DNA of 64,000 nucleotides from Undaria pinnatifida (lineage: Eukaryota > Sar > Phaeophyceae > Laminariales > Alariaceae). How positions within the stretch are numbered: position 1 is the first letter of the stretch; every line of letters begins with the position of its first letter. The translations under genes were made by a program, and so were the position numbers. The notes under the pieces are model-generated. The model saw nothing but the letters and a program-made list of their open reading frames with translations. It had not been told where the DNA came from and searched no databases. Below, one piece after another: positions 47,119 through 59,934 of this stretch. The DNA is taken from positions 5,069,896 to 5,133,895 of the forward strand of contig JABAKD010000014.1 in the NCBI GenBank assembly GCA_012845835.1, given 5' to 3'.

Positions 47119-50100
47119 ATGAAGTCCGCCGCCGCCCTTGCCTTGCTTCTGGCCAGCGGAGGCCCAAGCGTCACCTTGGGGGGCGACTTGTCACCCTCGC
47201 GCCCACTAGCTTTCACGGCAGTGCCGCCCGCTAGGGCATGCCGCCACCGCCACCACAGGAGAGATCGTTCACAAACGCAACTCAAGGAAGGATGGTTAGT
47301 ACACGGAGCGGCGAAGAGAGAGCGTCCACGAAAGCAGCTTTCGAAAGGGTGGCTTGTGCTGGGGACCTACGAAGGCTCACGGCGAGACGCAGCAGGCGTG
47401 CGCAGGAGGGGGCGGGAAGGGGTGGGTGGGTCGAATGGTCCGTCGGCGGCAGTAAGGGAAGGGCGCGTTGGGCTAGCGGCCGCGGTGGAAGGACGCGGCG
47501 GTGGATCCGGAGGGGAAGGGGTGGAGGAGCGGTGTATTCGGCGGCTGGGTGTTGCGGTGAGAGAGTCGCGGAGGGTTCGTGCCATGAGTTGTGTTTGATG
47601 AAGGGCGTGGTGGGGCACGCTCAGCATGCAATAACAAGCGGAAGTACCACGGCCACACAATAAGTTATCGAGTGCGAATGATCTTATGTTTTATTTTTTT
47701 TCCCGTGATGTTCGTTTTCCTCCTCCCACCACCCCTTCCTGTTTCGATATGGCCCTGAACTTTCTTCGTATATACCGTCGGCACCGCGCACGCGTGGGCG
47801 GTGGCCGCCCCCCAAAACTCAGCGCGCTTTCCCCCCTGCAGCGATGGCGAAAACCGAAGGCACTGCCCCTGATGGAGTATGACCCGACTTTTTGATTGAT
47901 GCCCGTATGATATGAACGTGCGTTCTCCTCGCGCTCGCACAATTACTCCGTGCGCAGCTTGCGATAGTTTCCCCGCAAGTGTATCCCTGTCTGTGTTCCC
48001 CCCCCCCCTTCCCTCCGCCATCCAGACGTATCGCCCCGCGCCTGTCCCACAGTTGTGGTTTAGCTACGTGGTTGTTTAGTAGCAAAGCTGCCACTAGGAA
48101 CTCGCGCAGAAGGATGTAACCATTGTCAACCTGTGCGCGTTGTTGGTCGGCGGTCGTAACAGCCATCTCGAAAGGCGTCCCTTTTTTCTACGCGGTGTAC
48201 GCGAAAAGCTCGAAGCCGCTCTCAATTATGTAATACCGGTATAGACGATATCAGCCTCAGGAATATTTGCACAATTGCATTTGTATACATAGTGATCTCG
48301 GCCGCTAGGCCGTGCTTTTGTGTTCACAATAGTCGCCGCGCCCTTAAGCGCGATACCGCTGCCACGGCTGAGTGTGAAGCTACTTTTGCGAAATGGGATG
48401 CCACTGCTGCTGAGCGTGATGCCATTGCCACTGAGCGCGATGCCACTGTTACTGACTTCGATGCCGCTGCTGCTGCTCTCCTCCCTCTCTCCCTCTCTCC
48501 CTCTCCCTCTCCTTCTCCCTCTCCTTCTCCCTCTCCCTCTCCCTCTCCCTCTCCCTCTCCCTCTCCCTCTCTCTCTCCCTCTCCCTCTCCCATCCCTTAC
48601 CCCCGTCTTGCAAACCCCGCCCACATCGAACTGTAGGCGACGAGGGTGTGGACCGATTACTACACCAACAGCGACGTGCGCGAGAGCAGGGAGTCGCTCG
48701 GTGTTTTCCTAGTCGAGTCAACAGCTGCGCTAGACGCCGGCGCGTCTCCCGAAAACCTGTCCCGCCTCTTGAAGGCTGAACTCCTCCGAACCTCGGAGAG
48801 GCTGGACTACCAACTCGACGGCGACCTGCCCATGGTCCTCTACCGCTTCTGGAACAGGTGACGCCTCCGGAGTGGAGTGGATGGGTGTACGCTAGGGTTT
48901 TTGAGTTGGCTGAACTTTACGACTAGTTTTTAAATGGGTGTCAGAGTGAGGCATCACTAAACATATCTTGTTTTTTTCTAATAAAACATCATGCGTCGCG
49001 CGATAAGCGTGCCGGCGGTCAGATACGAAGTCGCAAAACTCCCCCAGGTTTCCGCTTGCAACTATCTGTAGCACGTAGCCAACTAATCACTCTCGACAGA
49101 GTCGTCGGCTCACTACTAGTTTGCTGTTATTACGGAGATCCATTGTTTACAGGGGTGATTTAATGCCTATGGGGTCATAACTCTGTCAATTCTTCGTCGA
49201 TAAGGATAAGCGATAGCTTGGATTGTTCGCATAGACCTTACGGTCACGGCGCAAAAAAAAAGAAACAATGATGTTCTGGCCGAGATTTTGCGAAAGTTAT
49301 GAGAGATTTCCGGTGAATTTTTTGCAGTATGATGAGGCATTTACCCCTGTTAACAATGGATCTCCGCAATAGTACGGTCAGCCAACCCGCAGTCCTGATG
49401 GACGGACACTGTTGTGCCGTTTTGGCTGGGACGCATGCTATGGTATTTTTGCACCTACTGTAGTATTTCCGAGGCCTTTCCCTTTACCAGTCTCCCTTTT
49501 ACTGCTGCAAAGGTGCTGGAAATATATCCCACCTTGGGCCGGCTTAACGAGCGCTCTATGATTTGTCCAAAAACTTGACGTTCGAGAAAACAGCTGAATA
49601 TGCACGCCGACAAAAAATCTCATGGCCTATGTACAGGACGAGTATTATTGAAAAAAACAGAAACTGCATTCTTACAAATTTGGGCAATTCCTCGGTTTTG
49701 AAAACCCGACAGAAAGAAAGAGTTAGGCCCTAAAAGTGCTATGTGTATCGTAGCACCCGTCCGGGATCCTGACGGTGGGGCGTTGTGCAGATTCGGCTGA
49801 CGTTTTGAACCCGTGCGGTAGGATAAGTCGGCGAAACAGCCATGCTACGGTACGGGGGGGGGGGGGGTACTCATTTCATGCATAGCCGTAGTCGTACGCG
49901 TATAGACCCTCGTATTGCTGCGATGCCGGGGCGGAGCACGTCAGACATCGCGTGCATCAAACACGAAGCGCCGTGAAGTGTTCGTCGAGTCGCATGAAGG
50001 GTGAGCTGCATCCTACTAAGAGCCACTTGTGACGTTACGGTAGGGGGTGGGGGGTGTACTCGTTTGTGCATGGCCGCGGTGGTATGACCATGGACCCCCG

Positions 50101-53100
50101 CATCCCTACTATGCCGGGACGGAGCACGTCGGGTTTTCAACAACCAGGCAGGCATTGCTTGCACCAAGCGCGAAGCGCCGTGAGCTGCTCGGCAAGTCGC
50201 GTGAAGGGTGAACTGCATCCTTCCAAGAACCGCTCGTAAGACGGACTTCGGCACCTTGTGCCTACTCTCTTGCTCGCGGATGACAGCACCAATGTGTTAC
50301 TTTGCTTTCTGGTGTGGTCACTCCAGAGACAGCAATGGGTATTACCATGTAACTGCCTCGTGGGTGCCTTACCATATTTCACACTACTTGATGCGATCAT
50401 TCCCCTTGTGCGGAGGGTGGTAGGGGGGGGGGGGGGTTATTTTGCGGGGCTTTTCACGGGTCGTGACCCGACCCGCAAATCGAGTCGGATCGGGTCAGAG
50501 GTTTTTCCAGAACCTCGTGGATCGAGTTGGTTTCGGGTCAGGAGGTACTCAAAATATGACGAGTCCGATCGGGTTAGGAGGTTTTCAAGCATCACCGCTC
50601 GGGTCGCTTCACCCGGACCCGACCCGCGATAAATGGTCTAAGCCGTGAGAAGCCCTGGAACTATGTTTGTCCGGGCCGAAAGTATTTTCTAACTGATGGC
50701 TTTCCTGAGCTGAGGAAATACCCAGTTTTTTTTTTTTTCATGTATCTCAAAGTAGGGGTCCCCTATGAAGCGGTCTGAATAAGGCGGTATCCCGATACAA
50801 GGCGGTCGAAATCGCTCGGCGCGACTGGGGAATTGCACTCATAACCTAGAATGAATAAGGCGGCTTCCCTCTATAAGGCGGTCGTATTGCTGTGGCACAC
50901 CACCGCCTTGCCGGGGGACCCCTACTTTATTACCCACCTTTAAAAAGCTACGCCTACGTCTGGAATTGATTATATCGCGGACCCGCCTGCGAAGCGATCA
51001 CGGTGTCCGAAATGTAACGCATATCAGCCTTCAAATGTAACGCAAAACACCTACCTCCCCCCCTTCCCCCCTCCCTTTTCCGCGCTGCTCGTGCCCACGC
51101 TGCCGTCTTTGCCTGCCGCCTGTCCACCTCAAAGAGGTCGCGCCGTCGACGTTTACGAACGAGACCTGTTTCATTGCCCGCGATGGATTGAGCTCGTCGC
51201 TGAGACGAGAAAGCAGGTGAGGATCATACTGCAGTGTTGGTCATCATAGCGCGTCGGTATGTGCCAGCCAGCAATGCCGACAGTGTACCGGATACCGGCA
51301 CCATTGGGTACAGTGCCGATACTGGCACCATAGACCAAGGATACGGTAGGAGCGTCACTTTTGGGGCCATCTTCGTGTAGTGGCTCGGGGTCGCCCGCGC
51401 AACCCCGGGATGTTTAAAGTCGGCGATTTGAGTCTGCAATGGAAGGGTAAGCTGCGCTGCGCCGAAACAAGCGCCCAGAGTCTTTTTGGTCAGTGAGGTA
51501 TTTGAAAGAGTCGCTCGTGCGAGTGCTGAAAACCCGGCAGTGAAAAAAGGGATCGCCGCTGGGAGTATAACATGTCAACTAGTAGACGTGTTGGAACCCT
51601 TGTCTCTAGTCCCATTATTTGCGGGTTTTTGGTGGAGTTCGAGCATTATCACCACTAAAACTGGGGGGTGATGTGGATGACATATCCCCGGGACCAACGC
51701 GCCTGCTGAATCTGTGCGGCGTGGCCGCTGTGCGTTAGGATTACACTCGGACGCGCACACAGACATGGGAGTGTCGTCAGCAACTTGCACAGCAGGAAAG
51801 GAAACCGAGACCTTAGTGCACGTGCAGCAAGCGCTATAAGCCAGTTGGCCACTGGGGGGCCACCTGCTTCCAGAGGGAGAAAGATAACGACATGTGCTCG
51901 TACGCGAGAGTATCCGCAAATTTCTCATCGTTCAGAGCAACATTTTTGGCACGGAAACCAACGGCAAGACGGAACAGAGACAAGACTTCAGCGACATCGA
52001 TATCAGCGTTACCGGTCAAGCGTGGTAGGCTACGCACATTGTTGGGTGCGGTTGGCAGAGATTTTTGTGCGGACAGCACTCCCGCTCAAGTCGGGATAGG
52101 GACAGAGGCGGAGGAATCAACACCGGAAAAATTGACGGTAGTACTTGTGCTAGAGCCTACTTTTAGACTTGCGACTTGAGCTAACATGTTGTTGAGCTGG
52201 TCGGAAAGCTGCTCGATGTTGCCTTCCTCCATGCGCTAGAGCTTGCGGTTTAGGATTGTAGCCATGCGCTCCCTCATGGCTTCGAGGTGGTCTCCGTTTG
52301 GAAGCCGACTGTCTTTCGTTCTAGGTACCCCAGAAGAAGGTTTGGGATCGCATCGGTAGACGACGAATTGTCGACGTGTCCGGATGACGATGGCGAGTTC
52401 TCGGCGTTCTGGTTGTCAGCCGTTTTCTGTAGGAACGATGGTACTCGTGCAGGTAAGGTTGATCACCTTGCCGTCGACGCCAGTAAGAGTTCTTCCGTTC
52501 ACCGCCAGAGGGTCGTGATCCCTCGTCTCTCCGGAACACAGGAGTGATCTTACTGTTGAAATATAGCGGCTCAGTTGGACAAACTGAGGAGATGACAAAG
52601 GGTTGGAGACAGGGCGAAGAGCAGAAGCACCAGGGGTAGTTGAGAAAGTGACAGGGTACGGGAGCACCTACAGCTGGTTCTTCGTAGCTGGAGCCGAGGA
52701 CAGGCCACCAGAATCTTCCAGGAATCTGCTTTGACAATCTGCCGAGCGGGCAATCCGCCGAGCGGGAAGATGTGGAAGTCTGGAAGGCGAGACAAGGATG
52801 AGCCATTATGAGCCATTCTCTTGAAGTATAAAACAGCTCCCGGAATGACGATGGTGCTTGGAGTTTCGACAGATTCAGCAGGCGCGTTGGTCCCGGGGAT
52901 ATGGTATCCACATACCTTCCTACCGTAGCCTTGGCCACTGGTACAGGAGGGGGTTCCGGTCGTGCCAAACGATTTCACCCGCACTGTACCGGAAATAGGC
53001 ACTATTCAACCGGCACTATAGGGAGGCCCTTATTGCAGCACGCGTCTCATGTAGCTCTCACAACACATACGTCCAAGCTCGTTGCACATTGCGCCGAGGT

Positions 53101-55102
53101 TTCACATCCACACAAACCGCCTTTATATTACATACCAAACCCAAATACAGTAGCATACTTTTTCTCTCCCCGAATCTCGAAAATTGTGATTATTTGGTAA
53201 CTAACTCTCAATTAATTAATTAACTAATTATACCGCAAGATTGAGTTGTTCTTCCACTACAAATGTTCCGGCACTTGTAACCCGGGAATCTGACTCTTGT
53301 TTTGATCCGGCTTTGTGCTACCCTCTCGGCCGTTTTGTTTTCGTCGCTATCTGTTGCCATCACGAACAGATGGACGCCGCCTCGACGGTGGTGGTACAGG
53401 GGGACATGGGAACCATTTGCTACCCGAATGGGGACATTTTTGAGGGGGAGGTGCGTTTTATCTAGGGTTTCCATCGGGGCGCACGGCGTTTCTTGTTCGA
53501 TTGATGGAGGTCGACATTAAATGCGGACCAACATGCTGTGGTTGTATGATGGCACGTTCAGGAGGTTGCCGTTCGTATTTTGGTTTGGCTAGCGAGGCCC
53601 TGGATTCTGCATGAACCCAAGCTGATTTTTTACCTAAGAGCGGAAAGAACGACTACGCATATCTCTATTTCCGCTACGTTCTGTCGTACTGGTCAAATAA
53701 CGTTAAGACACGCCCTCACTGCGCCACTCAACCGCTCGCAGGTCGACTCCCTCGTCCAGCTTGCACAAGGAGGGGAGTCGCCCGCCGTTGCCGCCACTGC
53801 CGCCGCTACCACTACCACCCCCACTACCACCTCCGCTGTGGACGCCGAAGTGTCATCGCCAGAAAATGGTATACCGGGGGCCCAGGGGCTCGAGGAGGGC
53901 GGGGAAGGTGTCGAGCTCCCGCCGTCCGACGTGAGGACTTTGTCGGGTCTCGTCGCGTTGACTGTGAGTTGCTTGGAAGATGGGCTGACTGATGAGGCGA
54001 CTATCTTGCAGCGACACCTTAGGAGCCCGGATTTTGGACACCCGCTCCTGCGCCTGGCCTCGCCTTCGTCTACGGACGTCGACTTCCCGCACATGCCTGA
54101 CGAGGATGAGGTTCGTTTGTTTTGGGGGCAGTGGGTAGGGGGTGGAGGGGGGGTCCGGCCTGGGGGCTGGGGGGGGGGAGTCGATCTGACCCCGCGGCCG
54201 CCGGGGTTTGCTTATAATTGGCACGTGTTTTCAATGAAGACGAAGTTCGTTTGTCTGTTGTTCCGGAGGGAGGGGTGTGTGTGTGCTCAGTTCATGCATA
54301 GCCGTAGTCGTATGACCGTAGACCCTCGCGTCCCTCCAATGCCGGGACGGGGCACGACGGGTTGTCACCGATCAGGCGGATATTGCTTGCATCCAGCGCG
54401 AAGCGCCGTGAGGGGTTCGGCAAGCGTTAACTGCATCTAACAAAAAAGCGCTTGTGAAGCGGACTTCGGCACCTTGTGCATGCTTGCTTTCATGGAGACG
54501 ACAGCTTCGAATGGTATACGGGGGGGGGGGCTTGTGCATGCTTTCTTTCATATGGAAGACAGCTTCGAGTGGTATACGGGGGGGGGCTGTTTTTGGCCTG
54601 ACCCTGCGGCCGACGAGGCGTGTTTTGTAATGGGACATGCTTGCAACATTCTTATATTTAACAAGTAGGTGGTAGCACCAATGTTAGTATTATGTAACAA
54701 TCGGCTTGCGTTTCGGGCACTAGTCGACCCTACAAATGACGGTAACTTCGAACTTCTTAGGTGTTGTCGCGCACTGCGCTTCCGCCGTGGCTGCAACGAA
54801 ACGCCTCTGTACCCATGCATGCTGCCGACGCCGCGCAGGAATCCCCGGAGATGAGGCTCGCCGAGGATGAGTTAACAGACGAGCACCTAGCGCTCGGGGA
54901 GAGGGGCGCGAAAGAGCTCATGCACGACCGTCGTCGATCTCAGCTAGACGTTTACCTGATCTGCGCGGCGTATAGAGCTCACCTTGACACGACGGGGTTG
55001 CCGGCGAGAAAAATCGAAGCCGGCTGGAATCTCAACGAAGAAGACGCACGTATTCTAGACGGGCTGGTCAACAAGGCGGCGGCAGTATCAACTGAGTCGT
55101 GA
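47119..55102 (+). CDS. Protein of unknown function with N-terminal targeting sequence and a MORN-like motif (6 exons)
   Basis: Proposed exons: 47119-47556, 48637-48857, 51135-51216, 53370-53450, 53742-54110 and 54839-55102 (1455 nt, 484 residues plus stop), all phase compatible. Exons 2-6 are well supported by splice sites and coding character: TRVWTDYYTNSDVRESRESL, GRAVDVYERDLFHCPRWIEL, then GTICYPNGDIFEGE (one MORN-like unit), an Ala/Thr/acidic linker ending FPHMPDEDE, and a helical C-terminal part (MRLAEDELTDEHLALGERGA ... QLDVYLICAAYRAHL). Exon 1 is less certain. It begins MKSAAALALLLASGGPSVTL, a hydrophobic signal-like stretch, followed by RPLAFTAVPPAR, which loosely recalls the A-F cleavage motif of stramenopile plastid presequences. 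Another open frame in exon 1 (ATG at 47238) would break phase. I do not recognise the family. Introns contain MITEs, dispersed repeats and a possible gag remnant. Confidence 0.6.
48475..48600. repeat. CTCCCT pyrimidine microsatellite
   Basis: About 20 copies of CCCTCT/CCTTCT just upstream of the acceptor at 48636. It probably serves as, or grew from, that acceptor's pyrimidine tract. Confidence 0.85.
49590..49770. mobile_element. GCGTGCTACGATAGAGG-family MITE remnant
   Basis: Contains AATCTCATGGCCTATGTACA, GGACGAGTATTATTG and the end GTGTATCGTAGCACCCGTC. The other end is decayed. Confidence 0.5.
49850..50330 (+). repeat. Two tandem copies of the G-tract-led dispersed family
   Basis: 49850-50030 (shorter) and 50040-50330 (full) both start with a G-run and GTACTCRTTT and share ATGCCGGGACGGAGCACGTC and GAAGCGCCGTGA. 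The second matches 43606-43895 along its length. Confidence 0.75.
50440..50665. repeat. GACCC-rich element with inverted ends
   Basis: Left end GGGGCTTTTCACGGGTCGTG, right end GACCCGACCCGCGATAAATG then CCGTGAGAAGCCC. This is the same family as 24390-24765 but without the pentanucleotide expansion. Confidence 0.6.
50749..50928. mobile_element. 180-bp MITE with AAAGTAGGGGTCCCC ends
   Basis: The first 15 bp (AAAGTAGGGGTCCCC) are repeated exactly in inverted form at the right end (GGGGACCCCTACTTT). The next bases carry AAGGCGGT and its inverse ACCGCCTT. Internal AAGGCGGT words recur four times. The ends resemble pogo/Tigger-type elements. Non-coding. Confidence 0.8.
51835..52560 (-). pseudogene. 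Possible gag-like remnant of an LTR retrotransposon
   Basis: Minus-strand sequence in intron 3 of the MORN-motif gene has a coiled, Met/Gln/Arg-rich stretch followed by a segment resembling the N-terminal capsid region of gag (RLTGNADIDVAEVLSLFRLA). It looks broken in several places and no LTRs or pol were found. The family is uncertain; treat it as an old fossil. Confidence 0.3.
52938..53036. repeat. pogo-like MITE remnant
   Basis: Contains CGTGCCAAACGATTTCACCC and ATTCAACCGGCACTATAGGG, the right half of the GTGCCGG-ended family. Confidence 0.5.
54265..54520 (+). repeat. G-tract-led family copy in intron 5 of the MORN-motif gene
   Basis: GTGTGCTCAGTTCATGCATA, GCCGTAGTCGTATGACCGTA, ATGCCGGGACGGGGCACGAC and AGCGCGAAGCGCCGTGAG match the family. 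A short tandem (CTTTCATRKRGAAGACAGCTTCGA) with G-runs follows at 54480-54590. Confidence 0.65.
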
Positions 55103-58100
55103 TTGGAGATGCTATTAGTAGGAGACCGGTCGTTTTGGGCGCGTCAAAGAGGTCTTTCGACCTTAGTACACTACGTTTAGCGTAGGGGGGAGGGTCAGGA
55201 AGGCGGCAATAGCATCCGTGAAGCCGTGATTTAACTTTTTTTTTCTACCTAAATATTGCAATGCAAATACTACCACATATTAATTCCAGCAAGTGTTGTG
55301 CGGCCAACGACATCTGGTTGCAATTTTAAAGGAGTTATAAGCCTTTAGCACTGCACCCACGTTTTTGGGGTGCAAAACTTGAAATAGTGGTGGATAGTTT
55401 TTGGCCACAGCTAAAGAGTTAAGATGGTACGTTAGGTGACCCGTCTCTGTGGTAACGAGACCGGTCTTTTTGGCCGCGTCAAGGCCTATTTTAACCTTAC
55501 TTATTACAACAACCTTGTAGTATCCTAGTTTTAGTGTACGCGGCGGTATTAATAGGATACCGGTTTCATTGGGCAGTCAAGGCCTATTTCGATCTTAGTA
55601 TATTTGTTTTAGTGTACGGGGCGATATTAGTTGGATACCGTTATCTTCAGGCGCGGCAAGGCCGCTGTTTTTTTTTTTTGGCGTTAATATACTAGTTTTA
55701 GTGGAGGGGGGTGGTCAGTCGGTCAAGGGATCAAACCCCGGTTACCTACGATAGTGCATTCGTTGGGTTGGATTGCGTTGGGAAGCGGTGCGGAGCTCCA
55801 GGGTTGGTGGGTGGGTGGGTCGGGTTGGTCCACCAGAAACACGACAAACATATGCTTCGTAGCATCTTTGCCTGCTTAGGCTTACTAGGTATATGGCACC
55901 GGTCATTTGGGCGCGTCAAACCTCTTTTGACTTTTATTATAAAAATTAAAATACACTCCAGCTGTGAGATCGAAGATTTCGTCGAAACTCATCTTTGCAA
56001 ACTGTGTGTGATACTCCGATCGCGCGCATTACGAGTTGTGTGTCCTCATTAAGGATATAGGTCGGCGACTCCCCTTACAACTACAGTGTAGCTATCAGGG
56101 TCAACAGGATGATTTTAGTCAGTCTGTGCGCGGAAACTGTTATATAGTTCCTGGTATAGGTTAGAGTACGGGGGGGTCATTCAAGGGATCAAACCGCGGT
56201 CTTCCATCAATCGAATAGTTTCTCGTGATTGGTCGATTTGTTCGGCATCAAAATTGTGCCATACGAATGGCGTTCCAACGATACTGCGCAATTCCACAGT
56301 TTTGAGGAGCCCCATCAGCCAGATAGGTTTGCGCTGAAAGGTTCTACCCCGTCGCGTCACGCGTCTGTCGTCCATGTGTGACGCGAAATATGCGATGTCG
56401 AGGCGTCCAGGGGGCGATAAAATAATGGAATGGCCTTCTTACGTGTACCGCATTGGGACTTGGGAGCTTATAAGCATCTTACAAGGGATGGGTGCACATG
56501 ACTATTACATCATTGTTCGCACAGCGCAGCTCGGGCTGCTGGGGTATAAGGGTGATACATATGTAGTGTCCGAGAAGTGCAATGCAAAGAGTTGCTGTGG
56601 CTCGGGCGCAAGCGTGATACCTCTTGCTACTTCACGTTGTCATGAGGCGCGCAGTGCGGCACTGCTAACCCTGTTGTGCGCTTTCAACACCGCTATTAGG
56701 TACCTTGTATCTGGTAGTTGATACGTAGTACCACTCAGTCATATTTATTTGGGCGCGATATCTCTTGTCTTCGTGATGAAGAGCGCCACTCACATCACTA
56801 CATCTTTACCACTGAACTCAGCAGGAGCCCGGGGCCGACATCGTTTTGTTCTCGGCTTGGTAGGTGGACCCAGCTCGACCACAAAGAAAGAAACAGAGAG
56901 ACAGGAGAGTGTCGTTTTATGCCTCGTAGTCGGCGAGGTTCCCAGCAGCAGTTACATGTTGCGGTGCAAAATAACATGCATGCCTACGTATCAGTATTAA
57001 ACCCGTAGATATGGCAGAGGATCGTCCCGAGACGCTGCAGATACCTGGGTCTCGTAGGGTTTTACCGCTTTGCGACTTCAAGAGGAAAGAGTGTCGAAAA
57101 AATGTGACCACAGCAGTAGTGGTCCCTCTATGGTGCCGGTATGTGCACTATAGAGGGAAATTCTGGCACTGTAGCGGCAACCGGCACTTCTCCACATCCT
57201 GCTACTACTGGACGTTTTCATATGTGCCAAACGATTTCATAGGCCCTATAGCGGGCAAACCAGGGCCAGCGGGGTCACATTTTGCCCTTCGGTTTTCACC
57301 GCCTCAGCACCGCTCGCGCGAGTGGCTTTTTTGTTCCTTATATCACACAATGATGCGTATCGAGGTTCTGTCTCGTGTGGTAGGAGCTGCAGAGGTGGCA
57401 CCGAAGTGTCTGTGAAGAAAACTTGTGATGGAGACGAAAATAGAATATCGTTTGCAAAAAGGCGCTTGCGGCCAAAACGTGAAAACCAAAGAGGAGATGG
57501 GAAGACTAAGAGTGGGAGAAGAACAAGAGAGATGAGAAACAAAAGGAGTTGTCAAAGTGGGCGAGGCCGTCATGATACCATCTCGGCACAATGCCCATGT
57601 TACGGCCAGCTGTACTCTACAGATTGTCGTATACTAGTCGAAAACTCATCCTATAGCAACGTTCTTTGCTGCATTCCCTGCAACATTCCCCGATACTTGT
57701 GGTGGTAAGCTAGTTATACCTTAAATATACCATACATATATATCGGCGGGGAGTAACACACCGAGCTTCCTCGCATACCAGGTATTGTATATCTCCGCAT
57801 CTAGAATACCAGGTAAGATACTTATTGTACTCGTGGTGACTACAAATCAGCTAGATACTATGTACAGTAGTGAACTGTAGAGTCCAAATTCCAATACGCC
57901 CCCTTGATGAGAAGCCATTAGCTGCAGGAACCTGATGCTCGAGTTGCCTTGCATTCTTAAGCTAATGTGCTTTATGGTTCCGCGATATGCACCGGCATGT
58001 AAGTGTTTGTTAAACCGCACCATACAATATTTTAAAGCCCATCTCGGGTGAGGTACAGAGCAAATCGCGCGCGTTGCCTCAACTCGGAAATGAAAATGCG

Positions 58101-59453
58101 GGTACCCTCCCTACCGTTGCCCAGGTTGGCAACCCGCACTACAACTCAACCGGCACTATAGAGAGTCCTCTGCTGTATTATTGCAGAATTGGCTACACGA
58201 ACCAGCCCGGGCGGTTAGGGTATGGGACGTGTCCCAACTGCACCTCAAGGAGCTGCACGAGACGCGTTCAGCACAACGATGCTCGATCGCGGTGCCACAC
58301 GCTCTTCGACATGTTTTACCACAGGGGTAGGGTGTTCGGGTAAAAATGTTTCTGACTCCTACGGAACTCCGTGTCAGGGGAACTATTAGTAGTCAATATT
58401 GTGGCGATGGTGTCGGCACGATACGCCACTGGAAACCGGCGTATACATGTGCGTAGCGCAATATGTTGCGTCTAGTCAAACGGCCCCTCAACGCACGCTG
58501 GCCACATGAAGACGCGCATCGCAGCCAGATCTTGCGCTATAGATAGTAGCTTGCAGTAAACAAGCGAGAGAGGTCAGCTTTTCTTTTTCTTTGCAACCGT
58601 TTTTCGACGCGGATTGGACTCCGTACTCCGTTGAAAGATCAAAACCTACATCTCGCTAGACACAACTTTCTGCGGTTAGCAATGCCGGGTCGAAGTGCAG
58701 CGATCCTAGGGTCGCCAGATCATGAGACTACATTCATTGGATTGGGGCGCGGCGGGCGTAGGCGGGATCTTCAATTTGCGGTGGCCCTGCGCACCTGCCG
58801 TTTATGAAATATCACTTTGAATACAACCTCAAGACCCGTTGGTTTGTTCGTATGCGTACACAAACGATTTTCCCATTTCAGTCCTGGGTGATACCTGTTG
58901 CAGTGTCAACCTTAGAATATACCCTTCCAAAGTAGATATTACAGAGCAGTGGTCCCTCTATACAGATTGTGCTGGAATGTGCCAGCCGGAAACACCGCCA
59001 CTATAGCGGCGACCGGTGCTACTTCGCGTACCGCCAATACTATTAGTTGTTGTGGTTGTATAAGGGCAACATGTACCTAGGGACCGACCACTGCTATGTA
59101 CTGCTATGCAGGGGTACCTCTGGCTCTGCAATGGTCACTATGATGAGGGTTGCTTGGATGTTACATCTCTGGTATTATTAGTTGATTGCTGTCCGCCGGA
59201 TACCTTCTGGCAGAAGGGGGGCGGAGTCGTTCGTTCAGGCAGGCGATAACGCCTGCCAGCTTTGAAGGGAACAACTGCTATAAATCATAATGCCCCTACG
59301 GAGTAGATATGATATCATAACATTAGCCCACCCTGAAGAGACGTATATGCAGGTTCGTAAAAATATTAGATGGAACTAAATCCATCCGGAGAAATCGGAG
59401 AATGTATCGAACATGCGGCGCTTCATAATCCACTCCGACATCTCTACCTTGCA
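55103..59453. other. Long gene-free stretch with scattered MITE pieces
   Basis: No gene supportable. 55100-55680 repeats the theme ATTAGTAGGAGACCGGTCGT / TAGGATACCGGTTTCATTGG, then CGTCAAGGCC, about five times, a decayed array. 57114-57262, 58120-58180 and 58947-59045 carry pieces of the pogo-like family (CAGTAGTGGTCCCTCTATGG, CCGGCACTATAGAGAGTCC, GCAGTGGTCCCTCTATACAG). Confidence 0.4.
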
Positions 59454-59785
59454 AATCAAAAGTCTATTGGACGGGCGCAAAGCAAAGCAGACACCAAACA
59501 TCCCACACACCAGTACGTGAAAGCCAATAGAACGCGTATGATGCGAAGTAGACATCAAAATACCGAATATAACGTTACGTGAAAGTCACTGAAACGCGTA
59601 CAATGCGAAGCAAACGTCAAAAATCCGAACATACCGGTACGTGAAAGCCAACGGAACACGTACAAGGCGAATCAGACACCAACAGTCTGAACATACCGGT
59701 AAGTGCAAGTCAATTGGACGCGTACATGGCGACTCAGACACCAAAAATCTGATATACTGGTGCGTGAAAGCCAAAAGAGCAAGGT
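59454..59785. repeat. Tandem array, period 62 bp, about five units
   Basis: Units start with CGTGAAAGCCAATAGAACGC near 59516, 59578, 59640, 59702 and 59763, with a preceding diverged unit. Shared words are GCGAAGCAGACACCAAA and CCGAACATACCGGTA. Unit divergence of about 20-25% suggests an old array. Confidence 0.85.
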
Positions 59786-59934
59786 AGAATATGAAAGCTG
59801 AAAACGAATAACCACACTTGGGGGAGCGGTGTCGCACGTATAACTATGTATCGACAACATCAGCTATGACTAAGTCAGGCGAAACACCGTTCTGCCGCTG
59901 AAAATCCAGATATATAACAATAACCTGCTACCCG

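Noticed and set aside
47238-47663. Alternative first exon frame starting MPPPPPQERSF for the MORN-motif gene
   Set aside because: With the GTGAGA donor at 47557 it gives the wrong phase for exon 48637; the frame from 47119 fits. It remains possible if another donor is used.
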